A stretch of DNA of 64,000 nt, from the NCBI RefSeq assembly GCF_002860325.1, contig NZ_PKOJ01000001.1, forward strand, positions 310,001 through 374,000. Direction: 5' to 3'. The notes beneath the pieces were generated by a model that was not told the DNA's origin, made no database searches, and saw only the letters and a list, made by a program, of their open reading frames with translations. Below, piece after piece: positions 17,764-27,046 of this stretch; position 1 is the first letter of the stretch, and each line of letters starts with the position of its first letter. This DNA comes from Neptunicoccus cionae. GTDB taxonomy: Bacteria; Pseudomonadota; Alphaproteobacteria; Rhodobacterales; Rhodobacteraceae. The translations under genes were made by a program, and so were the position numbers.

Positions 17764-19692
17764 GTGAGCGACAGACCCAACACACCCCTGCTGGATCAGG
17801 TAAATGCCCCCGAAGACCTGAAACGTTTTTCAGATAAAGAATTGCGTCAGGTGGCGGATGAATTGCGTGCGGAAACCATTTCTGCCGTGTCCGAAACCGG
17901 CGGGCATCTTGGCGCGGGGTTGGGTGTCGTGGAACTGACCACGGCAATCCATGCGGTGTTTGATACGCCAAAGGACCGTCTGATCTGGGATGTCAGCCAC
18001 CAGTGTTACCCCCATAAAATCCTGACAGGACGACGGGATCGTATCCGCACGTTGCGGCAGGAAAACGGCCTGTCCGGTTTCACAAAACGCAGCGAGAGCG
18101 CCTTTGATCCCTTTGGCGCGGCCCATAGTTCTACCTCTATTTCCGCCGCGCTGGGTTTTGCGGTAGCGCGTGATCTGGGCGGTGCGCCGGAACACGGGCT
18201 GGGCGATGCGATTGCGGTGATCGGGGACGGAGCCATGTCCGCCGGTATGGCTTACGAGGCGATGAACAACGCGGGCCATCTGAAAAAACGTCTGATAGTC
18301 ATTCTGAACGACAATGAAATGTCCATCGCCCCGCCTGTGGGCGCGATGTCGTCCTATCTGTCAAAACTCTATGCCGGTGAACCGTTTCAGGAATTCAAAT
18401 CCGCCGCCAAAAGCGCGATTTCCCTGCTGCCCGAGCCGTTTCAGGACGGAGCGAAACGGGCGAAAGATATGGTCAAGCATATGACCGTCGGCGGCACCCT
18501 GTTCGAACAGCTCGGCTTTTCCTATGTGGGGCCGATTGACGGGCATGATATGGAACAGCTACTGGCGGTGTTACGCACCGTGAAGCAGCGGGCCACCGGA
18601 CCGATGCTGATCCATGTGCTGACGCAGAAGGGCAAGGGGTATGCGCCGGCGGAAGAGTCTTCGGACAAATACCACGGTGTTGCAAAATTTGATGTCATCT
18701 CGGGCAAACAGAAGAAAACACCTTCAAATGCACCCAGTTACACCTCGATCTTCGCGCAGAGCCTGATTGCAGAGGCAGAGAAAGACAGCAAGGTTGTCGC
18801 CGTCACGGCGGCCATGCCGGATGGGACGGGGCTGGATAAATTCGCCGCCCGTTTCGGATCGCGTTGCTTTGATGTGGGGATTGCCGAACAGCACGCTGTT
18901 ACCTTCTGTGCAGGCATGGCAGCGGGCGGGCTGAAACCGTTCTGCGCGCTTTATTCTACCTTTTTGCAACGGGGCTATGATCAGGTGGTTCACGACGTGG
19001 CGATACAGCGTCTGCCGGTCCGTTTTGCCATCGACCGCGCCGGACTGGTCGGCGCGGACGGGGCGACCCATGCGGGCAGCTTTGACATCGGTTTCCTTGC
19101 CAATCTGCCGGATTTCGTTGTGATGGCCGCCGCGGATGAAGCCGAGCTCGTCCATATGGTCGCCACGGCTGCCAGCATCAATGACCGTCCCAGCGCGTTC
19201 CGGTTCCCGCGCGGCGAAGGGGTTGGCGTTGAGCTGCCAGAGGTTGGCGTACCGTTGGAAATCGGCAAGGGCCGGATGATACAGGAAGGCAGCCGCGTGG
19301 CGCTGCTGACTTTCGGAACCCGCTTGCAGGAATGTGAGCAGGCGGCGATCTCGCTTGCGCGTAAGGGGATTACCCCGACGATTGCAGACGCCCGTTTCGC
19401 CAAGCCGCTGGACGAAGATCTGATCCGTGATCTCGCGGCCAACCACGAAGCCCTGATCACCATTGAAGAAGGCGCAATAGGGGGGTTCGGCTCTCATGTG
19501 GCGCAGTTTCTGGCAGAAGATGGCGTCTTTGATACGGGGTTGAAGTTCCGCTCTATGGTGCTGCCCGACACGTTTATCGATCAAAGCAGTCCGGCCCGCA
19601 TGTATGAAACTGCTGGTATGAATGCGCCCCAGATAGAATCTAAAGTTCTGGAAGTGCTTGGAATTTCGCAGATTGGTAAAGCCCGCGCCTGA
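17764..19692 (+). CDS. dxs: 1-deoxy-D-xylulose-5-phosphate synthase
   Basis: TPP enzyme that condenses pyruvate with glyceraldehyde 3-phosphate, the first step of the MEP isoprenoid pathway. It is 642 residues. [11 protein letters not shown]-like [10 protein letters not shown], the TPP motif [18 protein letters not shown]...LND, and the C-terminal transketolase part ([10 protein letters not shown]-like [27 protein letters not shown]) are intact. I chose the GTG at 17764, preceded by AAGGA; another GTG at 17734 overlaps the ispA stop. Coupling with ispA groups supply and use of C5 units in one transcript. Confidence 0.96.
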   Translation: MSDRPNTPLLDQVNAPEDLKRFSDKELRQVADELRAETISAVSETGGHLGAGLGVVELTTAIHAVFDTPKDRLIWDVSHQCYPHKILTGRRDRIRTLRQENGLSGFTKRSESAFDPFGAAHSSTSISAALGFAVARDLGGAPEHGLGDAIAVIGDGAMSAGMAYEAMNNAGHLKKRLIVILNDNEMSIAPPVGAMSSYLSKLYAGEPFQEFKSAAKSAISLLPEPFQDGAKRAKDMVKHMTVGGTLFEQLGFSYVGPIDGHDMEQLLAVLRTVKQRATGPMLIHVLTQKGKGYAPAEESSDKYHGVAKFDVISGKQKKTPSNAPSYTSIFAQSLIAEAEKDSKVVAVTAAMPDGTGLDKFAARFGSRCFDVGIAEQHAVTFCAGMAAGGLKPFCALYSTFLQRGYDQVVHDVAIQRLPVRFAIDRAGLVGADGATHAGSFDIGFLANLPDFVVMAAADEAELVHMVATAASINDRPSAFRFPRGEGVGVELPEVGVPLEIGKGRMIQEGSRVALLTFGTRLQECEQAAISLARKGITPTIADARFAKPLDEDLIRDLAANHEALITIEEGAIGGFGSHVAQFLAEDGVFDTGLKFRSMVLPDTFIDQSSPARMYETAGMNAPQIESKVLEVLGISQIGKARA

Positions 19693-19699
19693 CGCGGGC
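19681..19699. terminator. hairpin at the dxs 3' end
   Basis: GCCCGCG, five bases, CGCGGGC: a perfect stem that includes the dxs stop codon. On the plus strand TTTCGCTATTTTT follows a few bases later; on the minus strand only TTTACC. It lies between convergent dxs and the ion-channel gene and may end both transcripts. Confidence 0.5.
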
Positions 19700-19710
19700 C
19701 GCCTGTTTCG

Positions 19711-20517
19711 CTATTTTTCCAGCCGCGCCAGTCTGGCGCTAATCTCGTCCAGTCGGGCCAACATGTCGTCACGATATGCGCCTGTCGCTTCTGCGTCTTC
19801 CGCAAGGTGGGCGTCTTGCATGGAGTTCACGATCAGGCCCACAAGAAGGTTCACAACGGCGAAGGTTGTAACCATGATAAACGGTACGAAAAAGGCCCAG
19901 GCGTAAGGGTAGATCTGCATCACAGGGCGCACGATCCCCATGGACCAGCTTTCCAGTGTCATGATTTGGAACAGCGAATAGGCGGAGCGCCCCAGCGTGC
20001 CAAACCAGTCGGGGAAGGTGTTACCAAACAGTTTGGTGGCCATCACTGAACCGATGTAAAAAATAATTGTCATCAACAGGAAAACCGAGGCCATTCCCGG
20101 CAGGGCAGAGACAAAGCCCTCCACCACGCGGCGCAGGCTCGGGGCAAAGGAAATGACCCGCAACACCCGCAGGATACGCAGGGCCCGCAACACGGAGAGT
20201 CCGCCGCTGCCCGGTGCAAGAGACACGCCAACCACCAGAAAATCGAAGATATTCCATGGCCTGAGAAAGAATTTCCAGCCATAGGCGATCAGCTTTACGG
20301 CAAGCTCGATCACAAAGATCGCAAGACAAATACCGTCGATCACGCCCAACAGGCCACCGAACATGCTCTTTGCTGTGTCAGAGGTGTCGAGCCCCAAAAC
20401 AATCGCGTTCAGCACAATCACGGCCAGCACGAAGTTTCGCACGAGCGGGGATTCCACCCATTGGGTCAGTCTGGCGCGAAAATCGCCTTTGGATTCAAGC
20501 TGCGAAGAAGTATTCAT
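19711..20517 (-). CDS. voltage-gated sodium channel (BacNav / NaChBac family)
   Basis: A 268-residue six-helix ion channel that works as a tetramer in the inner membrane. S1-S3 are ~27-103; S4 (VLRALRILRVLRV) has Arg at every third position, the voltage sensor; the pore loop has TLESWSM, the selectivity filter of bacterial sodium channels such as NavSp1 from a Roseobacter relative; S6 is ~203-228. A Glu/Asp-rich neck and coiled coil (LARLDEISARLARLEK) end the protein. Its physiological role in marine bacteria is probably pH, motility or sodium signalling. Convergent with dxs. Confidence 0.93.
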   Translation of the reverse strand: MNTSSQLESKGDFRARLTQWVESPLVRNFVLAVIVLNAIVLGLDTSDTAKSMFGGLLGVIDGICLAIFVIELAVKLIAYGWKFFLRPWNIFDFLVVGVSLAPGSGGLSVLRALRILRVLRVISFAPSLRRVVEGFVSALPGMASVFLLMTIIFYIGSVMATKLFGNTFPDWFGTLGRSAYSLFQIMTLESWSMGIVRPVMQIYPYAWAFFVPFIMVTTFAVVNLLVGLIVNSMQDAHLAEDAEATGAYRDDMLARLDEISARLARLEK

Positions 20518-20555
20518 GGCGGTTTTATAGGGGCTCCGAAAGGTAGAAACCAGCG

Positions 20556-21782
20556 TTAACGACGGGTGAAATTTGCGACAAGTTCACAATGACCTGACCA
20601 GAGAAACTGATCCACAACCTGAACCCATTCCAGCGTAAACCCGCCGTCCAGCAGCGTGCGGGCATCGCGGGCGAATGTAGCAGGGTTGCAGGACACAAAT
20701 GCCAGCTTGGTTACGCCGCTGTCTGCGATTTGTCTGGTTTGTTCCTTGGCACCGGCACGGGGCGGGTCCATGACTACGGCGTCATAGGCTTTGAATTCAT
20801 CCGAGAGCAGCGGGTTGCGGAACAGATCCCGTTGGATCGTACGCAATTTTTTCAAACCGGTTGCGTGACGCCAGCCCCGATCCATCGCATCGAGCATCGG
20901 TTGGCTCGATTCAATTGCGACCACTTCGGCTTTACGGGCCAGCGGCAGGGAAAACGTGCCACAGCCTGCAAACAGGTCGAGCACGGATTTGCTTTTGCCG
21001 GTGATTTCATCCACCGCATCCCAAAGTGCGGCCTCTCCGTGGGCGGTTGCCTGAAGAAAGGCGCCGTTGGGCGGGGTAACAAGTGCGCCGCCAAAATCCT
21101 GTTGCGCCGGCTGGCGCTCCAAAACAATATCGCCATTCCAGAATACGCGGGCAAAACCGTTGTCATGCGCGATCTTTACCACATCTTGCATGATGTTGGT
21201 GTCCATCGGTTTCGCCTCTGTCAGGTCGACATCCAGGCCGCCAAGGCTGGTGGAAACAGACAGTCGCACCGCGCCCTTGCGGGTGGCGGCGAGTTGAACC
21301 AAGGCCTTCAACCCGTCGAAACCGTTCATAATTTCAGGTTCAAGCAGCGTGCAGGTCTCAATCGCCACCAGTTGATCGGAGCTTTTCGCATGAAAGCCGA
21401 GCATTGCACCCGATTTGGTCCGCTTACCGGTAAAAACCGCACGCCGCCGCGAGTTGGGCGGGCTGGTCACGGTTTCGCGAAAGCTGGCCTCTATACCCTG
21501 CCGTTTCAAAGCTGTATCGACGATGGCACGTTTCCAATCCGCCAGAAAGTCGCCGCGGATATGCTGGGTTGCGCAACCGCCGCAGGTTTTGAAATGGCGG
21601 CAAGGGGCTTTGACGCGAATAGGCGCCGGTTCCAGAATGCGCACGTTCTCCAGACGGTCTCCTTGCAGATCGCCGCTGACTTTTTCACCGGGAGCGGTGT
21701 ACGCAGCAAAAATCTCGGTTCCGTCAAGCACACCAACGCCGTCGCCCTGGCTGCCCAATGTCTCGATTGTAAGTTCTGTCAT
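20556..21782 (-). CDS. class I RNA m5U methyltransferase (TrmA/RlmD-type)
   Basis: A 408-residue SAM-dependent enzyme that methylates uridine C5 in rRNA or tRNA. An N-terminal TRAM-like segment is followed by the [4Fe-4S] ligands C61, C67 and C70 (CRHFKTCGGC), with a fourth Cys in IETCTLLEP. The Rossmann domain shows VLDLFAGCGTFSLPLA, MDPPRAG and the catalytic SCNPATFARD. RlmD/RlmC/TrmA identity needs a tree. It is transcribed away from the CCA enzyme after a 54-base gap and may share its promoter. Confidence 0.9.
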   Translation of the reverse strand: MTELTIETLGSQGDGVGVLDGTEIFAAYTAPGEKVSGDLQGDRLENVRILEPAPIRVKAPCRHFKTCGGCATQHIRGDFLADWKRAIVDTALKRQGIEASFRETVTSPPNSRRRAVFTGKRTKSGAMLGFHAKSSDQLVAIETCTLLEPEIMNGFDGLKALVQLAATRKGAVRLSVSTSLGGLDVDLTEAKPMDTNIMQDVVKIAHDNGFARVFWNGDIVLERQPAQQDFGGALVTPPNGAFLQATAHGEAALWDAVDEITGKSKSVLDLFAGCGTFSLPLARKAEVVAIESSQPMLDAMDRGWRHATGLKKLRTIQRDLFRNPLLSDEFKAYDAVVMDPPRAGAKEQTRQIADSGVTKLAFVSCNPATFARDARTLLDGGFTLEWVQVVDQFLWSGHCELVANFTRR

Positions 21783-21836
21783 GCCGTTGCCTTATAGAAA
21801 AACACTGCGCGCCGAAAGCGATCTGTGATGCGGGCG

Positions 21837-22991
21837 TCAGGATAGCCCGCTCAATAAGTCAGCTTTGCTGCTTGTGAAACCGGATTCGATCCATGCGCTC
21901 TCCAATTCGCGCAGTTTATCGCCGAGCGCCTTGCCTTCAAATCCTTGCAGATCCTTTGCAGCCACGGGAAAACGGGCCGCCGCCCCCTGCTTGATTTGCG
22001 CAAGGACCGCCGGATCGACAGGCAGGCCAAGGCTGGCCGACTGTACCAGCGCAAGGTCAAGCCCTGTGTCCTCACCGAACCGGTAAGCGGCGACGTTGGG
22101 GGACAGCAGTTGTACGTTCGCCTGATGGTACTGCCGGACGCGCGTGGCTTCCGCATTGCTCAGGCGAAGCGCGGCTTTCAAGCCCTCTCCCCCCAAGACC
22201 AGCAGGCGGCGCAGCCAGTCTGCGGGCAGGCCAAGCTGGTGTTCCAGATGCACAAGGGGCGCAAAACTTCGGGTCGTTGCACCCGGCAGGATACGCTGCA
22301 GAACGCCAGTTTGCTCCATCGCGGCGAACGCCATTTCGGGCGTTTCTGCCTTCAGCAGCTTGCGTATTTCCGCGCCTATCCGTTCCTTTGACAGCTTGTC
22401 CAAACCGTCCAGATTATCGCTGATCGCCGCCAGCGCTTCTGGGTCCAGACCGGAGGATTGATCTCCGTACCACGCAAAAAAGCGGAAGTAGCGCAGAATG
22501 CGCAGGTAGTCCTCTTTGATGCGACGGTCCGCATCCTCGATAAACCGTAAGCGGCGCGCGATCAGATCAGGCAACCCGTTCAAAGGGTCTACAACCCGGC
22601 CGTCCGCTCCGGCATAAAGCGCGTTCATTGTGAAATCCCGCCGTCGTGCGTCATCGGTAATATCGCTTGAAAAGGCGACAACGGCACGGCGACCGAACGT
22701 TTCCACATCCTTGCGAAAACTGGTGACTTCGAAGCTGTTTTTCTGGATCAGAACTGTAATCGTCCCGTGTTCAATTCCTGTCGGAACAGTGCGGAACCCT
22801 TTGTTTTCCATGATGTTCTGAACATCTTCGGGTCGTGCGGAAGTGGCCACGTCCAGATCCGAGACAGGTGCATCCAGCAGGGCATTGCGCACACATCCCC
22901 CGACGAAATACGCTTCAAAGCCCTGTTCGGTCAGGGCGCCTAGCAAGGCTTGGGATGTGCTGTCGCGCAGCCAGTCAGCGGTGATTATCAT
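21837..22991 (-). CDS. CCA-adding tRNA nucleotidyltransferase
   Basis: Class II nucleotidyltransferase that builds or repairs the CCA end of tRNA without a template. It is 384 residues. FEAYFVGGCVRNALLDAPVS followed by DLDVAT gives the GG(x)VRD-like motif and the metal-binding DxD; RRDFTMNAL is motif B and the neck has EDYLRILRYFRF. The ATG at 22991 overlaps the upstream Nudix stop by 17 bases, with GGCAGGA just before it; the open frame runs further upstream without homology. Pairing with a CoA-type Nudix gene is common in Rhodobacteraceae. Confidence 0.94.
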   Translation of the reverse strand: MIITADWLRDSTSQALLGALTEQGFEAYFVGGCVRNALLDAPVSDLDVATSARPEDVQNIMENKGFRTVPTGIEHGTITVLIQKNSFEVTSFRKDVETFGRRAVVAFSSDITDDARRRDFTMNALYAGADGRVVDPLNGLPDLIARRLRFIEDADRRIKEDYLRILRYFRFFAWYGDQSSGLDPEALAAISDNLDGLDKLSKERIGAEIRKLLKAETPEMAFAAMEQTGVLQRILPGATTRSFAPLVHLEHQLGLPADWLRRLLVLGGEGLKAALRLSNAEATRVRQYHQANVQLLSPNVAAYRFGEDTGLDLALVQSASLGLPVDPAVLAQIKQGAAARFPVAAKDLQGFEGKALGDKLRELESAWIESGFTSSKADLLSGLS

Positions 22992-23622
22992 GTCCTGCCT
23001 GCCCGACAGTTTCTGCCAGTAATCTAAGCATCCGCGCGGTCGCGCCCCAGATGTAATAGGGGCCATAGGGCACGACGTAATAGCGCCGTTTTTTGCCCAT
23101 CCAGATACGGCCCTCAATAAAATAATTCGCGGGGTTCAGCACATGTTCCAGCGGCACCTGAAACACTTCTTCAACTTCTCCGGGGTCGCTGAGAGATGCA
23201 AAATCGGTGGAAATTTCCGCCACGACCGGATGCACTTCAAAGCCGGTTACCGTCTTATGGCAGGGCAGGCGCCCGATCAGCCTCGCGTGTTTGCGGTTCA
23301 GACCGATTTCCTCAAAGGCTTCTCGCAGGGCGGCATCCTCGACGGAATCGTCGCTGGTTTCCACCTTGCCGCCGGGAAAGGAAACCTGCCCGGGATGGTG
23401 CTTCAAATGGGCCGCCCGTTTGGTCAGCACCAGTTTCGGGCCTTCTGGCGCCGGAATGATCGGCACCAGCACCGCAGCAGGGCGAAACTTCCACGACGCG
23501 TCAGCACCGTCCTGATTCAGATCGAAATCCGACGATCCACCTTCAGCGGAAGGGGATGCAAGCGCGGTTTCAACCCGCGCCAGCAGATTTTCGTGTTCCG
23601 GCCTCTCCCCTTCAAGTGGCAT
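22975..23622 (-). CDS. Nudix hydrolase, CoA pyrophosphatase type (NudL-like)
   Basis: A 215-residue Nudix enzyme. LTKRAAHLKHHPGQVSFPGG is the UPF0035 motif specific to CoA diphosphatases, running into the Nudix box GGKVETSDDSVEDAALREAF with EEIGL. It would cut CoA, oxidised CoA or acyl-CoA into 3',5'-ADP and phosphopantetheine. The C-terminal YYVVPYGPYYIWGATARMLR is also typical. It overlaps hslO upstream by 11 bases and the CCA gene downstream. Confidence 0.9.
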   Translation of the reverse strand: MPLEGERPEHENLLARVETALASPSAEGGSSDFDLNQDGADASWKFRPAAVLVPIIPAPEGPKLVLTKRAAHLKHHPGQVSFPGGKVETSDDSVEDAALREAFEEIGLNRKHARLIGRLPCHKTVTGFEVHPVVAEISTDFASLSDPGEVEEVFQVPLEHVLNPANYFIEGRIWMGKKRRYYVVPYGPYYIWGATARMLRLLAETVGQAGHDNHR

Positions 23623-24619
23623 CCGGTGCGTCTTTCCCCAGTGTCTCGGGCGGCAATTCGTAATGGGCGCCGCAGAACTGGCAGTCCGCTGTGACCATAC
23701 CGTTGTCAGCGGTCATCTTCTGGATGTCTTTCGCAGAATAGATCGACATTGTCTGGCGCACTTTGTCCTCTCCGCAGGTACAGCCGAACTCGACCGGCTG
23801 GGCAGGGAAAACGCGCGGGGTTTCTTCGTGAAACAGTCGCCGCAAGAGCTGTTGCTGGCCAACGTGTGGGCCGATCAGTTCCATTTCTTCCACGGAATCC
23901 AGAAGTATCGACGCGCGGTTCCAGTTATCATCCTCGTCATAAGAACTGGTATCGGCCGGCTGCGCCGTTTCTGCCCCGGCCGACCCTTCTTGTGTGTCTT
24001 CGGCGGGTTTCGCAAAGGGCGAGGCTTTGGGCATGTGTTGCAGCATAATACCACCCGCGCGCCATGCAGGGCCTTCGGACTGTCCGAGTTCCTGCGCCGC
24101 AGAGGTGACAAAACGGGTTGGCAGTTGTTCCGAATGGGCAAAATAGCTTTCCGCACAGGCCGAAAGCGACCCGCCTGTCAGCGGAGTGATTCCCTGATAG
24201 GGCTGCGTGCCCTTGCCCTGATCAATCAGGATCGCGAACATCCCCTTGCCGAGCAGGTCGAAGGGTGCGAGATCGCTTGCCTCTATGGCTTCTGCATCAA
24301 AGCTCGCGTAGGCGCGGATTCTGGCTGGTTCCGCCTCGCTTTTCGGGGCGAAATAATCAGTCGCAATAATCCTTAAAGGTCCGTCGCCGCGGATCTGTAT
24401 CGAAAGTTTCCACCGCAAATCAATGGTCTGGCCAATCAGCGCGGTCAACAGGGCGGCTTCGGCAACCTGTCCGGATACAACCGCTGGATAATCGTGCTGG
24501 CGCAGGATCTGGTCAAGCGTGGAATCGAGCCGTGCTACGCGGCCCCGCACATCAGCGCGATCCAGCTGGAAAGGCAGGATGATGTCATCCCAACGTTTAG
24601 TGTCTTTTTCTGTGTGCAT
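23612..24619 (-). CDS. hslO: redox-regulated chaperone Hsp33
   Basis: Holdase activated by oxidation in the cytoplasm. It is 335 residues. The N-terminal fold (DDIILPFQLDRADVRGRVARL) and GGSLSACAESYFAHSEQLPT are characteristic. The C-terminal zinc site is CTC near 278 and CQFC about 30 residues later, the CxC-x(27-32)-CxxC switch. A ~45-residue Asp/Glu/Ala-rich insert precedes it (about 205-240), longer than in E. coli. The ATG at 24619 faces the divergent Nudix gene. It overlaps the CoA Nudix gene. Confidence 0.94.
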   Translation of the reverse strand: MHTEKDTKRWDDIILPFQLDRADVRGRVARLDSTLDQILRQHDYPAVVSGQVAEAALLTALIGQTIDLRWKLSIQIRGDGPLRIIATDYFAPKSEAEPARIRAYASFDAEAIEASDLAPFDLLGKGMFAILIDQGKGTQPYQGITPLTGGSLSACAESYFAHSEQLPTRFVTSAAQELGQSEGPAWRAGGIMLQHMPKASPFAKPAEDTQEGSAGAETAQPADTSSYDEDDNWNRASILLDSVEEMELIGPHVGQQQLLRRLFHEETPRVFPAQPVEFGCTCGEDKVRQTMSIYSAKDIQKMTADNGMVTADCQFCGAHYELPPETLGKDAPDAT

Positions 24620-24716
24620 GGTTCTTATCCTTGTTACCGGCTGGAAATAGTGTTGTTTTCGGATAAGTGCAAATGCAGTGCCCCTGCGGGGTGGTAAATT
24701 CTTTGGGGGAACGCGG

Positions 24717-25169
24717 ATGAGACGCTTCGGTGAACCGAAACGAAGAGGGGTGGCTTATACTCAAAGGGCCGGCGCCTATGCTATCATCGCGGACGGACAA
24801 TATTTGCTGTTAACACGGCAGAACGCGCAAGTCCCCGAAATCCAATTGCCAGGTGGTGGCATTGATCCGGGAGAAACTCCCGTGCAGGCCCTTCACCGCG
24901 AAGTATACGAAGAAACAGGCTTTCATATCGCCAATCTGCGGCGTGTGGGGGCGTATCAGCGATATACCTACATGCCGGAATACAGGCTTTGGGCCCGCAA
25001 AGTGTGCCACATCTTTATAAGTACTGCCACGCTGCGTATTGGCCCGCCGGTCGAACCGGATCACGAGGTGCTCTGGATGCGGCCTGAAGAAGCGGTCGCG
25101 ACGTTGAGCAACAGCGGCGATCGTGATTTTGTGCAGCGGGTTTGCAGGTTGCGATCGTCAGCGCGTTAG
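24717..25169 (+). CDS. Nudix hydrolase
   Basis: A 150-residue Nudix enzyme with the full box GGGIDPGETPVQALHREVYE followed by ETG. The N-terminus GVAYTQRAGAYAIIADGQYLL and a late YRLWARKVCHIF region do not point to a named substrate. It may act on a nucleotide sugar, an oxidised nucleotide or a diadenosine polyphosphate. The ATG at 24717 follows GGGGGA by six bases; the frame opens at a GTG 13 codons earlier. Divergent from hslO; its last four bases overlap the end of the convergent phosphatase gene. Confidence 0.85.
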   Translation: MRRFGEPKRRGVAYTQRAGAYAIIADGQYLLLTRQNAQVPEIQLPGGGIDPGETPVQALHREVYEETGFHIANLRRVGAYQRYTYMPEYRLWARKVCHIFISTATLRIGPPVEPDHEVLWMRPEEAVATLSNSGDRDFVQRVCRLRSSAR

Positions 25170-26506
25170 GTTTCCCGGTCTCTTGCCCCTTGCAGTGTTC
25201 GCCGTGTGTCTTCGGCGCGCGGCGGTGTCCCGTATTTTTTGAACTCGAACATGATGGCGGATAAATCGTCATAAAAAGGCCTGCCCCCGGCAAATTCGGT
25301 AAGGTCACACGTAAGATCCGGAAGAAATTGCGCACCGGTGCTTGAAGATCGTTTGTCGATCATGCGCAGCAGATTGGCATCGTTCAGAAGGTCCCCTTCA
25401 AAATTCTGACATTCGGTGAGCCCGTCCGAGTACAAGAGCAGACGGTCACCCGGAGAAATTGAAAACGTGACTGTCTCATATTTCATATCCGGCATCAGAC
25501 CGATGGGAGGCCCGCCCTGCCCAAGGAAACAGGCGCCCTGTGATGTCGTGCAAAGAACCGGATGGGGATGTCCGGCTTGGACCATTTCTACCCTGCCAGT
25601 GGTAAGATCAAGGTCGGCAAAAACCATTGTGAAATAAAGCTCTGTGGCAAGCTCCTCGATAATAAGCTGGTTCAAAGACGCAGCGATTTCTGCGGGTGGA
25701 AGTTGTCGGTACTCGTCTCCCCCTACGTGTTCGAAGGCGACGTTCTGTTCCCGATTGTGGGCGCTGAGATAGCCGGCCAGCCGCGCCGTGAACAGTGCGG
25801 AGGATACCCCGTGGCCCGAAACATCTATGGAGTACAATCCCAGGCGTGTGTCGGTGAAATTGAAGAAACCGACGAGATCGCCGCCCACATGGCTGCTGGG
25901 CTGGAACAGAACTGACATGTCTCCGAAATCTCCCCTCCGGAAAGGGGGCGGTATTAACGATTTCTGGAGCTTTTCCGCTTCTAAAAGGTCCTTGTTCATC
26001 CCTTCGTAAAGCGTCTGGAGTTCATCCAGTGTGTTCGCGAGCGTGGTATTCTGTGCAATCAGGGTTCGTTCCATATCAAGCACACGTTCGCCAGCGCGGA
26101 TACGGGCCTTCAGTTCCGCAGAATTCACTGGTTTGGATAGAAAATCGTCGGCACCGATATCCAGCCCTTCGGCGACGTCATTTTTCTCATTCTTGGAGGT
26201 GAGCAGAATAAAATACCCGTAACTTTCACGGGGCAATTGTCTGAACTGTTTACAAAACTCCAGTCCGTCCATTTCTGGCATCATCCAATCGCTTAATACC
26301 AGATCAATCTTTTCTCTTTTGCAAATCGCCAGCGCCTCCACGCCGCTTGACGCCTCGAACACGGAGTATCCCCATTTGCGCAAGCTAAGCGCGACGATCC
26401 TTCGCTGTAAAATACTGTCGTCTACAACGAGTACGCGCAGCGCCTGTTCCCCGTTGGGGGGTATGAAAGCGGGCTGGATGTCCTCTATCTGTCCGGCGTT
26501 TTCCAC
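25166..26506 (-). CDS. receiver-SpoIIE/PP2C phosphatase (RsbU-type)
   Basis: A 446-residue cytoplasmic signalling protein. An N-terminal receiver is ~22-140, with D73 as phospho-acceptor (LVLSDWMMPEMDG) and LSKPVNS holding the Lys. A coiled linker ~150-185 is followed by a SpoIIE/PP2C domain ~195-430 with VGGDLVGFF, DVSGHGVSSALFT and YSDGLTE supplying the metal-binding Asp. It would dephosphorylate an anti-sigma-antagonist (STAS) protein when its receiver is phosphorylated. The start is GTG at 26506 with AAGGA upstream. The opposite-facing Hpt gene may be its phosphodonor. No STAS or anti-sigma gene is next to it. Confidence 0.9.
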   Translation of the reverse strand: MENAGQIEDIQPAFIPPNGEQALRVLVVDDSILQRRIVALSLRKWGYSVFEASSGVEALAICKREKIDLVLSDWMMPEMDGLEFCKQFRQLPRESYGYFILLTSKNEKNDVAEGLDIGADDFLSKPVNSAELKARIRAGERVLDMERTLIAQNTTLANTLDELQTLYEGMNKDLLEAEKLQKSLIPPPFRRGDFGDMSVLFQPSSHVGGDLVGFFNFTDTRLGLYSIDVSGHGVSSALFTARLAGYLSAHNREQNVAFEHVGGDEYRQLPPAEIAASLNQLIIEELATELYFTMVFADLDLTTGRVEMVQAGHPHPVLCTTSQGACFLGQGGPPIGLMPDMKYETVTFSISPGDRLLLYSDGLTECQNFEGDLLNDANLLRMIDKRSSSTGAQFLPDLTCDLTEFAGGRPFYDDLSAIMFEFKKYGTPPRAEDTRRTLQGARDRET

Positions 26507-26593
26507 GTTGGGATCCTTTTTCGATCAATGGCGAAGATCGCGGTAAACCCTTAATAAATCGTCTACGGGAATAACCTTTTTCACTGTCCGGAC

Positions 26594-26608
26594 TTAACCG
26601 AAAATTCA
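26594..26608 (+). promoter_or_regulatory. possible CtrA-like site in the phosphatase/Hpt promoter region
   Basis: TTAA, seven bases, TTCA; the CtrA site is TTAA-N7-TTAA, so seven of eight bases match. It lies in the 156-bp divergent region, about 55 bases before the Hpt start. Such near-matches occur by chance; this is a weak call. Confidence 0.25.
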
Positions 26609-26662
26609 CACCCATCGTTTCTACTTCATCCGGACTCCGATGCAGCATAGGGGACGCTGGCG

Positions 26663-27007
26663 ATGATTGACTGGGCACAGGTCAGGCAGTTGAGAGAGGA
26701 TATCGGGCTTGAAGAACTCTCCGGTGTCGTCGCCGTGTTTCTTGCAGAAGCGGAAGAGGCGATTGAAGAGCTGAAAAGCCAGCCACCTGACGCGGGTGAT
26801 CAAATGGCTGCCACGCTCCATTTTCTGAAAGGAAGCGCGTCTTCAATGGGATTTGTCGCCTTCGCAGAGACCTGTGCGCAGGGTGAATCCAAGGCGGAGA
26901 AAGGGCAGGTTTTCGATGTATCGGTAGGCGATGTGGTACGGCTGTACCAAAGTTCCAAGGCGATATTTCTGAAAGGTTTTCCTGCCCGTTTTGCAGAAGG
27001 CAAATAA
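26663..27007 (+). CDS. histidine phosphotransfer (Hpt) protein
   Basis: A 114-residue four-helix protein. H53 in TLHFLKGSASSMGF is the phospho-His (Hpt signature HxxKG). There is no other domain, so it is a stand-alone phosphorelay shuttle. The ATG has AGGGGA upstream. It faces the receiver-SpoIIE gene, sharing 156 bp of promoter, and the natural hypothesis is that it passes phosphate to or from D73 of that protein. The cognate hybrid kinase is not in the window. Confidence 0.85.
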   Translation: MIDWAQVRQLREDIGLEELSGVVAVFLAEAEEAIEELKSQPPDAGDQMAATLHFLKGSASSMGFVAFAETCAQGESKAEKGQVFDVSVGDVVRLYQSSKAIFLKGFPARFAEGK

Positions 27008-27046
27008 AGGCCCGCGCAGATTTAAGTGTTCGGTGTGTTTAGATTT

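Noticed and set aside
20730-21797. 355-codon plus-strand frame
   Set aside because: Antisense shadow of the RNA methyltransferase gene, with no motif of its own.
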